From: Fasciola hepatica
Lineage: Eukaryota; Platyhelminthes; Trematoda; Plagiorchiida; Fasciolidae
Direction: 5' to 3'
DNA: 64,000 nt
Assembly: GCA_948099385.1 (NCBI GenBank)
Contig: CANUEZ040000193.1
Location: 8,010,501 to 8,074,500 of the forward strand
Shown here: in pieces, positions 47,421 to 57,425 of the stretch
Layout: the number at the start of each line of letters is the position of its first letter
Numbering within the stretch: position 1 is the stretch's first letter
Made by a program: the position numbers and the translations under genes
Notes under the pieces: generated by a model
Told to the model about the DNA's origin: nothing
The model's input: only the letters and a program-made list of their open reading frames with translations
The model's database searches: none

Positions 47421-50097
47421 TTTAAATGAATGTATATGAAGCGATCGGAAATGAACTAACAATACTGAATTGTGGCTAATTCGACATGCAATCAGGTCTT
47501 TTGCAGACTCCATAAGTTTCGCCCTGTGCGACAGTGTACACGCTCTTTTCCCATTTTGATGGTTTTTTTTCTCTCAAACAGGTGTGTGATGCATGATGAC
47601 AGGGTAGAAAATATTTGCAATTCCATGTATATATTTTTGAATAAGGTGCAGAGTACCAAACTTTTGATAAATGGATCAAATGTGCCGCTTGGGAACTCCG
47701 AATTATTTCTTCGTTGTTTCTTGAAAGGAAGAGAGTAGGATGAGTACGCAGGAACCAATACTGACTGATCTTTGTGCATGAGAGCAAAGAAAAAGAGCTG
47801 GGAGATCACAACTACTGTTGTATGATTTCGGAAATTCAAATTGTTCGGTTACCGTTTTTCCTTTCACAATCGATGGTTCAGATCACATTCCATCAACATC
47901 AGGTACCAGATAGTAGATCCTAAAAATGGTTTTGGACACGGTAGAAACCAGAAGACCCAAAAGATGGTGAGCGACAATGATTATCGAAACACTAGAATGT
48001 TAAGATCACTTCCAGAATATTGAGTAACACCAGACGAATTGAACTAATAGAGCTACGGTTCAACCGTCCGCGAGTGGAGCAGTCAAAATATTCTATATAA
48101 ACCGGCTGAAATCAGTTGTCGTTGGTGTGAGTGAACAAACAACGAACAGTCCTGTGACACAGAACTGCTCACAAACTAATCAGAATCAGGAATTTGTTAG
48201 GTAATTGTGACTATATTGATTTCTGTAAGTGAATTCACGCGAGTGAATTTAGTCATCTCCGGAACGATACTGCCCACCATAGTCATATTCCTTACCCCAA
48301 AAGCCAAGTGAAACAATAAAAGTGACTAGGTCGTTGCATCCTGTGTGTCCCCACTCTTTCCGTTTCGAGCACATGACTCAAGTCATATAAAGCATTTCAC
48401 AACAATGAATCTCCAAATAGGTAAAATATTTGTCTGTGACTTATCAGAAGTTTGCGTATCAAAAATCAGAGCTGTTCTGCACATCACACACAAATCAGTT
48501 TTGTGCTCATTTTATATGGAATGGTGTATTTCGCGTCCTGTGAATTACATTTCTAGCTTGAATCTAATCATAACTCGAAACAACCACGCAATAATAAAGT
48601 GCGAATTATCGATGCACAGATAACTCAAATTTCGCTCCATTTTGAAATGATTGAACAACCAAGAAAAACTGCGAAATACGACGTCTATCATATGTCAGAG
48701 AAGCCAATAGTCTTCTGTGCACAGTGAGTAAAGTCAAGTCAAAGCCTACAACCGGAATTCACAGTTTGCATGTATTATCACGATCAATATCGATACCAAT
48801 ACTACAAATTCAAACTGATATGCTTGCAGTTCATTGTCTTCTTCGTCGTCAATATCGGTCCTATTCACGTCACTATCATCATCTATATGTTCGTGGAGAC
48901 GAGCACGAAGGCGACAGTGCATCATTGACAGCTGTTTGGGAGCATGACAACTGTTTCCTGTACACCGCCAGTATTATCTCCATCGTGAATGAAAACGCGT
49001 AAGCCACTTTACTCAAGTTCGATATTTATGAGTTCAAAGTGTTTTCAAATCTACCAGGGAATATTCCTCAAGAGAAGTAGCAGAGACACAATAAAAGAAA
49101 CTTCATATTGTTCTCATTGTTTCCGCGACTTCCAACAACCACAATGGAAATCAGTGTATTTCATAAATCCACGACATGAGGAATCGCGACTTTATTGAGT
49201 TTGTGGCCTTACTGAAAGAAAACTGCTCAGATTTGGTGCGTGTTTCAGTGACTGAACACTGATTATCAACAACCTAGACCAAACTTTCGTATTGCTGACA
49301 TGGTGTTCTCAACACATTCTACCAATGAAACGAAGGGATTGGTGAGCAAATACCGATGATTTCGGTTTAACATATACCCCAACGGTCGTGTTTCTGAACT
49401 ATAAAAACGAACGCAATTACCTGTGACAGTGCATACTCGACCGGTGATGAACTTTAGGATATCATGCCAGCATCACCGATGAGGGAGGTTAGTAAAGACC
49501 AGTGGCACCTACTGCATGTGAGACGACACCTGATCCGCTATCTGTTCAACTCATGAGATGGAAATGTCTCACTCGCAAAACGGTTCTACTCCAGCTAGCG
49601 CTTGCTTCACTAATAAAATATTTTATTAAGGGACAAACCAGTACATCAGCATCAAACAAGAAATTCTTTGTAGTTCCTTCGCAGCACATTTTATCCATTT
49701 GCGGAATGATTTATAACCTGTATTCATTCCAAATAGTAGACACGGTGTTCGAAGGAATCCGAATGGTTCGCAAAATCTGATCACTTTTGTCACTCAAGCA
49801 GGAGAAGAATGAGATGACAGTTTAGCTCTTCTTTACTTATCGTGCAGAGTGGTACTAAGTGCCTTATCTCAAGTTTAGGCCATGGGGTCGGTAAATCAAG
49901 TCAATAATCGCCCTAATACACCCGATTTACGGTGAATTTTCAATACATGCGCGACTTACAGAAAGGAATTGCTTACGTTTTCCAATTCGAAAGTTAAGGC
50001 CACGCTCTGATTAGTATGACATTGTATGAGGATTTTAGGACAAAATTGACTCGAAACACCATTAAAATGAGACTAAAACTGTGAAGCAAAGCAACTC
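47421..50097. other. Unassigned sequence
   Basis: Overlapping ORFs on both strands occur at 47472-47839. One of 92 codons (48724-49002, plus) is flanked by gtgcacag and gtaagc and could be an exon, but the splice context is weaker than at 11542 or 40409. No families are recognised. Confidence 0.35.
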
Positions 50098-50680
50098 GTG
50101 CACACAAGTGACGTTAGAATATTGTTGAAGGTCGGTGTCCTAATTTCCCCGATGCATTCAGGAGATTCAAATCTGGGTAGTTCAGCGGTGCGTGGAGTTG
50201 ATAAATCATTAGAAAAATTTGAGCTGGATTGCGACCGATTGCATGCAACCCAACATGCAACGCTCAATTGGATATCGGAATGGGCAACAAGCCTTCGGAT
50301 AAGTTGGTGCGGTAAGCAAATGAACAAAGGTTGATCTCGCTACAAAAATATGTTTTCTCGGGACTAAGCCCAGTGGCTCAACTGGAAGTCCCCTTTGCTT
50401 TGGATCGGACGAAAAAGGACGTATACCATGGTCTCCAGGACTTGCGAATTATGCTCCAATGGAATATTTCTTGGGTGGTTATTTTGAACGATAAGTTGAG
50501 GACCACAAGGCCGAGAACCTGGATGATTTGGAACATCGGATCCAATTTGTATGCGGTACGATTCCAACATCAATGCAGGATGCGGTTTCACATAATATGA
50601 TTCGACGACTGACGATTTGCGTGGCTCAAGTTGGGGAAGTTCTTTGACACTGTATGTGGTGATTTCCCGGCCAACAACCA
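50098..50680 (+). mobile_element. Tc1/mariner-superfamily transposase remnant (mirror copy in R)
   Basis: This is a diverged reverse complement of 10518-10985. The plus strand carries WIGRKRTYTMVS (about 50401-50436) and, after a frameshift, NYAPMEYFLGGYFE (about 50449-50490). After a stop come NLDDLEHRIQFVCGTIPTSM (about 50517-50576) and IRRLTICVAQVGEVL (about 50601-50644). This is the 3' end of a mariner-type DDE transposase. Upstream, 50098-50334 is open (78 codons), but its relation to the transposase is unclear. The two copies lost different residues, so both descend from a longer ancestral copy. Confidence 0.75.
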
Positions 50681-50809
50681 AAAATAATCTGAACGCCTGC
50701 CCAAAAGATACCTCGAAGTTAGTTGCGACTAACTAAGAAAGCTGTTTTCTAGTCGAAGGCAGAGTTCACATTACATCGAGAAAACTACTTATTTTCATTC
50801 CATCACTTT

Positions 50810-51261
50810 AATTCGAATTATTCTCGTATGCCAACGGATTGAACATCTCGACAGCGATTTTCATCACTGGTACGGACCGCCACTTGATGAACTTGTCCAT
50901 CGGCACCACGAATTAGTTCGTCGATAACTCCTTTTGGCTGGATCCCCTATGACTTGTTCCACCTAGGAGAAAATGCGGCACATCTGCAACGTTGGTGATT
51001 ACCCTTGTCCTCATTCTTTCCAGCTGGCACAGACCAAAGATTGCACCTGAAATCGACACTTCGTATACCTTTTACTAAGGGTGGTTTCTCCATGAATGTC
51101 CGCTGGATTCCCATCGATCGGAACATATCGCACGGTGCCACTTGGGGTTTTCCCACCGTGAAAAGGTAAACATGTCCACAGTCACATCGAATCCACAAAT
51201 ACCCAACTGGACCATAACCAGACACGAGCAAAATTCGAATATCTACTCGAACGACTAACAA
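50810..51261 (-). mobile_element. Pao/BEL remnant: end of RNase H region and integrase C-terminus
   Basis: The minus strand reads VPIDGNPADIHGE (about 51125-51088), equivalent to the W-x-H-V-P-T-x-x-N-P-A-D segment. A jump follows to PKGVIDELIRGADGQVHQVA (about 50943-50884) and a CRDV segment, the integrase C-terminal domain of Pao/BEL elements (WPxGxIxExxPGxDGxVRxVxVRT). The intervening integrase core is missing. It abuts the Penelope 5' half at 51262. It is the mirror counterpart of 9836-10160. Confidence 0.65.
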
Positions 51262-52259
51262 TATTCAAACCCACTTAACAAGATGCGCAGACGTGGTTTC
51301 AAGCGGAGCTGGTTCACTTCGAACCATAAAAACTGGTAACATCGTCCAGACATCAGTCACTAATCACACCTGAGTGCTTTTTTATTATCAAAAATCTACA
51401 GTTGCAATATGGCTTGATAATTTTACGCCCTAACAATGATTCCAGACCCGTGCTGACTCATTGGAGTGAATATGAGAAAGTGGAGACCGTTCTTGACTAT
51501 ACCAACAAGTTTCTGCGCCACTATAACTGTGATGAACCTGATGAACTAGAACAAGAAGTATCGGCAGGAGCACACTTTCTACTGGAAGGACATTTTACCT
51601 GTGAGACCACAGCTCAACATATGAAACCAAATGGAACTCAAAATCCACAACTCTATGGTTCACCGAAACTACACAATCCAGAAGTTTCACTCAGACAAAT
51701 ACTATCAATGATTAATTCATCACAGCACGAATTGGCGAAATGGGTGTTGAAATTGTTTGAGATAGTTGATGATCCAATGGCCAGAGACACTATCAAAGAA
51801 AGTTTGGAAATAGTAGAGATATTTGGGCCAGATAATTGTGGAAGGGAAACAAACGGCTTCATTTGATATCCAATCACTGTTCACGGATTTGCTCTTTGGG
51901 GAGGCCATACATATCATCTGCTACCATGTGGAGCAAAACCAACTCAAAATCAGTATATAAGTCCCATTTCAGGAACGACAATTACTACCATGATCAACAG
52001 TCGTATCGTGTTCTTCCATTGGCCGAGCCTACAGACAAATTGGCGCAGTCGCAATACGGAGCTCATTGGATTCATTTTATCAGGAAATGTTTTGACATAC
52101 TTTGAGGAAAATACGAGCTTGTTCATGAATGCAGTGTAAGCAATATGAGTTCCCATAGCCACAAAAGCCCACTGCACTATTATAGATAACCGGAAACCAG
52201 ACTGTTCGGCTTGAAGTAGGGGACCGCATAAGGCCCGATATGTCAGATTTGGTCACCAG
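51262..52259 (+). mobile_element. Penelope-like element, 5' half (copy in R)
   Basis: This is the reverse complement of 7730-8727 (sum 59989) and slightly better preserved. A 154-codon frame at 51402-51866 begins with GLIILRPNNDSRPVL and includes QLYGSPKLHNPEVSLRQIL. After a frameshift, SFDIQSLFTDL with the first catalytic aspartate is readable at about 51867. A motif-4 stretch with YRQIGAVAI follows at about 52029. The YVDD box and the GIY-YIG domain are absent. Compared with the L copy it keeps about 13-16 extra bases near 51590. It is non-functional. Confidence 0.85.
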
Positions 52260-52298
52260 CTGAGTTATAATGGATTTCCTCCTACCACGAAATATATC

Positions 52299-52362
52299 GT
52301 CGTTCGAGGATTAGAACCTTTGACCTCCGAAGTGTCAAGGGAAAGCTCTGCGCCACCGACCG
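52299..52362 (-). ncRNA. Decayed tRNA-derived (SINE-like) pol III promoter segment
   Basis: On the minus strand, tggcgcagagc (52355-52345) resembles an A-box (TRGCNNAGYGG), and ggttctaatcc (52318-52308) is a B-box with one mismatch. They are 26 bp apart, shorter than in most tRNAs. The mirror copy in L (7621-7692) keeps the B-box but not the A-box. It could be a SINE fused to or near the Penelope fragment, or chance. Confidence 0.35.
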
Positions 52363-52429
52363 CAGTTTGGTGTATCTTGCCGATGGAAAAGGCTTTCTTG
52401 CCAGGAAACAGGAAGATAAGTGCCATCAG

Positions 52430-52880
52430 AAAGAAGCTAATTGCTATTGATTTTTAAGTACCGTTTATTCTAACAAATTATTTTCATAAAACATGGAGTT
52501 CGCGAAAATCCTGCGATTATTGAGGAAATCCACTACAATGTGTTCTGGTCCTCACTGTAGAGCTTGGATGATAGAGGGCAATATTTGGTGGGCTGTGCGA
52601 CAGCCAATTAACGGATCAAACAAATAAATACCCCGAATCTCTTTATCAACACGGAAATTCCAAAAATACAGGATGTTGATGTTTCCGTACACCGGAGATA
52701 CCACTGCCACATTACCTCTGAAAATGTACCCATTTATCTACTGAAGAAAGTACGTTTAATTTATCCACTTTATTCAGACCGAAATGGTTCTGATGACGCT
52801 GACATTTTAATTCCATGTGATCAGGCCGTCGGGAGGCAATCTGGCAAATTGTCATCATAAATTTGCCAGAGTGCAGAATC
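52430..52880. other. Unassigned; absent from copies L and M
   Basis: This is unique within the window. A pyrimidine-rich tract ending ttattcag at about 52782 could be a splice acceptor, but the following frame is closed by a stop. Confidence 0.3.
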
Positions 52881-53198
52881 TAAGGCCTAGACAAAAGGCC
52901 AATTGCCCGATGCCCACATGAATGTATTGATATTTTGCCTACTGATGAGTATTCCTGTGAGAAATGTCGTTGCAGATTGCGTGAACAATTTTGCCCAATT
53001 TGTTTATCACTTATAAAAAAGAAATGTCATTCAGATATAAATTATATTTTCAGTGAATCCTCACCAGCTAGACATTCATTCACATTTAAAAATTCAAACG
53101 TTTATCGTATGAAGCAAATATTTCTCTTCATTTTCAGTTTCATTTCCAACAACAAACCAATATTGAATGAAATCATTCTGGTCACATGCATATTTTGA
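52881..53198 (+). CDS. Cysteine-rich ORF, possible zinc-binding exon
   Basis: Open from after the TAA at 52881, the frame carries CPHECI, then CEKCRC, then FCPICLSLIKKKC in about 45 residues. These closely spaced cysteine pairs resemble a small zinc-binding fold. The remainder is low-complexity and hydrophobic. Two gt...ag pairs of 31 and 38 bp (53023-53053 and 53100-53137, the latter ending ttcattttcag) would fit the very short introns known in schistosome genes, but removing the second leads to a stop 11 codons on. No family is recognised. Its position in R-specific DNA argues for either a host exon or an inserted element. Confidence 0.25.
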
Positions 53199-53354
53199 TC
53201 TTTCCTTCATCTTTTTTATCAAGAGCTCTGTTTCATGTGGGCTGGAACAGTCGCTTCATCGAAGCGGGCGTATTGGATCAGGAAGACAAACTCACAATAA
53301 AGGAAAATCACATTCATGGAAGCTATTTTTGATGTATTAACAAACCTGTGTTAG

Positions 53355-54429
53355 AGTGATGGGTACAAGTGACACAAACTACATGAATAAAGAAGAGCAC
53401 GACTGCGGATTAGACGCAAAACATCTGAAGCACACGTGAATCGACAAAACAGAAGGGTGATGACAGTCAGGAAGTAAATAATTATTCAAATTGCATTTGA
53501 ATTCTAAGGTAAACGAGCAAGCCTTTACCAATACAGAAACGTCTATGATCGAGACCTTTGTTCGTTGTTACAGTTCAGAAATCAGGAGGTAAATAAAACA
53601 CGGCTAATCACTGAATAATGGAATTGTAATTCATCTCTGTTGTGAATCCGTAGTCAGTTTACTGTATCGTGTACAATCGGATGTCCCAATTGTCCCAGTC
53701 ATCGATACACGGAGATACAAAAATAATCTGAGTAGGAAAGTTGCTTGAATTGTACATATAATTCATTTAAACTGTGGTTGAATAAATTGAGACTTTTGTT
53801 GGACCAGCTCAAATGTGAATCGACTACTGCAACACACCAATGAGGAAAGAAGAAATAGTGTTTCTGAGTAGTAATAGGAAACGATGACGTGCCGAATGAA
53901 GTGTAAATCTATTGTCCGTGACGAACGAGTGGTTTTCGAAAATGTTTATCTTCCCGGTTTGAGTAAGCTGCTCTAGGTCTTCCATATCGCACGTAGGTTC
54001 TTCTTTTGATGACAAAATGTGTCAAAATATACAAATGAGTCCACGGGGTATCTGACCTGATAACTGTATAACATCGTGATGATGCTAAATGAAAAATGAA
54101 CTGTGTACTCTATAGATCACACTTTGTCATGTTGTTGGAAAATGCTTTTTGTTACGAACGCAAAAGTGATCCTCAACGAAGGCTACGAAAAGATTGCTTC
54201 TGCTGTGGTCACAGCAAAACCAGTCCGAATAACAACGAGCGTTAACCGGAACGCCAGCTATGTTCAGATGAATGTGCTCTTCATTGCGCGGTACACTTTT
54301 CAACTGATGAGCTGAAAAGTCCGTTTGTATATGCCTCTGTCAACCATATCCACAGCTGAGACATGAGATCAGTTTATTTGTCAGGTCACATATTTGAACT
54401 CCATCAAGTAATGTCATAACACTCTCAGT
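53355..54429 (+). repeat. Copy R, diverged direct repeat of 23285-24430
   Basis: This shares the same order of short motifs and the 70-codon ORF. Identity is about 80-85%, with small indels. Confidence 0.75.
54103..54315 (+). CDS. 70-codon homologue of the 24087-24329 ORF
   Basis: This is the diverged copy of the 80-codon ORF, with several substitutions and in-frame deletions. It ends with the same FQLMS peptide. It is unrecognised as a protein family. It sits in copy R just before the block homologous to 6130-7403. Confidence 0.3.
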   Translation: MYSIDHTLSCCWKMLFVTNAKVILNEGYEKIASAVVTAKPVRITTSVNRNASYVQMNVLFIARYTFQLMS

Positions 54430-56345
54430 TTCTTGTGTCACCGTAAGCAATATACGGAATCACAACTTTTGTGAAATTTTGCTGCCTATCTCACTCACAA
54501 AGCAACTGCTTATCACCAGTCAAATAGAGCACTAATTATTGGAAAACCGGACTGATTACTGCGTGTTATCTTCATTTTATTGAACTGTCAACTTCCGTCG
54601 GACAATACACACGTGAACAACCCATTGGTCAAGGAAACGAAGAACTGTTGCAGATTTTCGTTAGACAAGTAGTCAGCAGATCAAACAAAGAAGACGAACT
54701 TGTAGATGAGTAGTGTCTGTGATCTTGCCACAAATTAGTATGCTGTGATATTTGACCGAGTTTTTTATCAGAACGGCATTAGAGCGCTGTGGTTTCTGTG
54801 CCTATTTATAAAAAAGACTCTGCTCGCCCGTTCAGATTGGCGGACAGATTACGCCATTTTCTGAGTCGAGTTTGTTCCATTTTTCTTTTCACAAGTAAGT
54901 GTTATGGGCCTTTGATGCTATGGGTGTACTCCTTTACATGCACTCACGCCTAAGAGGGCAAAAGAAATAATGAACGCAGAACGGAATACATTGCGATCTA
55001 GTTATATTCTATCAAACAACCGACCAGAGGCTCAAAAATAAGTTCGGTGAAATGAGGTATATCATGAGTCATCAAGTAGAGTGAATACTCAGATCTTCAT
55101 TGAAAACCATGCAGATGATTTGTAATGAGGAAGAAACAGCTGTGTAGTGGTTCCGTGGTTCTCCATGGTGATCCGAATCTTTAGGCTGCGTGATGAATCT
55201 ATGAAAATCTCATATCTTGCTACTGACTTCCGAATAATGAGTTGCTTTGAACCCTTTATTCAATGTTGTCAACGTGCTGTACGATTTTTTAGTCGTAGAA
55301 ACATTCTTCGAAGAAATGCTCCTCCTTATGCATGAATCTTAGCACGTCTGACTATTTCACTTGTCAGCATAATGTTGCCGACTTATTTGACGTTAGCTTC
55401 GGTTTTGCTGACCTCATTACTTTCATTGTGTAGTTGCATAGTGGATTTAATAACCAACCCTCAGTTGGTTTTACTGAATTTTCTTTTTCGAGGGACAATT
55501 TGCTTGGTTTCAGGATGTGCTTGATCGTACTGAATTTGAATTGTTATTAGTTGACCTACTGTTTGCAAAATGACCTCAGAGGTCAAACGTAGACTGTTTT
55601 CACATGTGCAAAGTAAGACAGATTTCCAATGGCCTCGATAGAGTTGAGAAAATGACCCTTTTTCTGGATATAATGTTGGATTTATTTTCCCTACGGTCTT
55701 TTCCGACGTCTGATTTTGACCTCATTGTTTTCTTCGGTTGCGTATGTTTAACTGAACTAACGGTTCCGAGGTTTCTTCTCATCTCGTTTTGAATAACCCT
55801 ACCTTCAGTTTCGCGCTGACTGTACAGGCTCGCGCTTCGTTTTCTGATTGGTCGTTGCGATCGTTTGCAATTCGTATATTTCTCGTATAGTTACTGTTTC
55901 CGTACCACTTTATATAGAATACATTGTTGCATCTGTCTGTCGGCTCGCATCTTCTTTATTTGTTCGATAGAGGTGATTTCGTTGGTATTTCGCTGTGAGA
56001 CCGGAATAAGGACACGTTTATAAGCCTCGCTCAAACGTCTCCGAAAGTTTATTCAGCATTTGAGGTCATTCAGTGGTGTATTATGTGGCGTAGTCAGTGA
56101 CTATGCTCCCATGTTGCATCTGCCGCTCAATCTGCTAATCCAAATGCGGATAGGAAACAACAAGTTGAAAGTAATACTCGACAGACAGAAAATGAACGCA
56201 ACCAGTGGTATCAGGTTTGTGGCTGGCACGAAAAGCAGTTGTTCATTACAATGCAAATCATTGAAGAAACGGATATCATTTCGTGATTATTCAAGCGAGA
56301 ATCGGTCAGATCAGCTCATACGGAATTCATGCATAGGAAATAAAG
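54430..56345 (-). repeat. Copy R, diverged homologue of 5970-7403
   Basis: The reverse complement of the L block is recognisable throughout, for example the ctcacaaagcaact motif at 54493 and the aatgacctcagaggtca motif at 55569. R is about 0.3 kb longer. It preserves the sequence missing from copy M. Confidence 0.7.
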
Positions 56346-56554
56346 TGAGTAGATTTTATTGGGTTACTGATACGCCCATATCTACCTGGTCAAGAGCAAC
56401 CATGAGATGTGAATTTACATACGTCTTAATGGATTTGTACGAAATTCATTTCTACAATAAATCACTATCGAAACAAAGGATCACTTGTTTGGCAAGAGCA
56501 CATGAAACCAACGCATTCGTACAGCCTTCTACCAAGTTTCTTTTCACACCGTAA
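56060..56554 (+). CDS. 164-codon ORF of the repeat family (longest in the window)
   Basis: The open frame of 164 codons is homologous to the minus-strand frame at 5972-6244, sharing KVILDRQKMNATSG and RFVAG. A related frame recurs at 56985-57172 and in arm M. After RFVAG the copies continue in different frames, so frameshifts have occurred. The product is not recognised. It could be a remnant retroelement polyprotein or a chance ORF maintained by sequence similarity. Confidence 0.25.
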   Translation: MRSFSGVLCGVVSDYAPMLHLPLNLLIQMRIGNNKLKVILDRQKMNATSGIRFVAGTKSSCSLQCKSLKKRISFRDYSSENRSDQLIRNSCIGNKVSRFYWVTDTPISTWSRATMRCEFTYVLMDLYEIHFYNKSLSKQRITCLARAHETNAFVQPSTKFLFTP

Positions 56555-57425
56555 TACAGCTTGAAATAGAACAGAATGGAACAGACGCTCCACATTAAAA
56601 TAAGAACAAATATGTTTCTGCTGGTTATTCGATTTGTTATGGCACGGAGAAAAGAAGGAAGGTGGGCGAAGCTATCGGTAGACTATATTCCAATTTACAT
56701 TCAAATAAGGTGAAACCATTTCACTTTCGACTTGTGTTACATTTTCTATCCATTTACTTGAAATTACCCCACAAAAGATTGGTATTATTATCAACAATTC
56801 TCATGCGTAAAACGGTGATACAGTTTCATGATCACTATCCGAAAAACCGTCTCCCAATTTTATACTTAGATAATAATTCGGAATTTGGAAATTCCCAAGA
56901 AACAAGCTTGTCGCCAAGTTCACCGAAACTTCCTGGATCGGACGGCTTTACTTGTACAATACAGAAGCATGGTGCTGGACCTCCGTGGTAACAGGTTTGT
57001 GGCTGGTGTGCGAAATGAACACCCAAATGATCGATCAAAATCTGCATTGTGCAGGCAAGGAAAAGAGCAGTTCATTACAATGCAAACCATTGGAGAAGCT
57101 GGTAGCATTTCATGGTTATCGGCACGAGAATTAGTCAGATCAATTTCTACGGAATTCATGGAAAAAAAATGAAAAGAGTATATTTTATTGGAGTATTGAT
57201 AAGCCAAAATTTATCTGGTCGAGAGGAACCAGTGGGTGAAAAGTTACATTTGTCTTGTTGGATTTGTATGAAATTCAGTTCAAACAGGGTATCAGTATCG
57301 GAACACTGGATCGCTCGTTTGGCAAGAGCAGATGAAACCAACACTCTCGTGCAACCGTGTACCGAATTTCTTTTCACACAATACTACAGCTTGAACTAGA
57401 ACAAAATAGATTAGAAGCATCACAT
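56150..57425 (+). repeat. Tandem duplication in copy R with intervening 390 bp
   Basis: 56190-56590 and 56990-57425 are related to each other (about 75-80%) and both to the single block 5715-6160 in L. Between them lies about 390 bp (56595-56985) seen nowhere else in the window. Confidence 0.6.
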
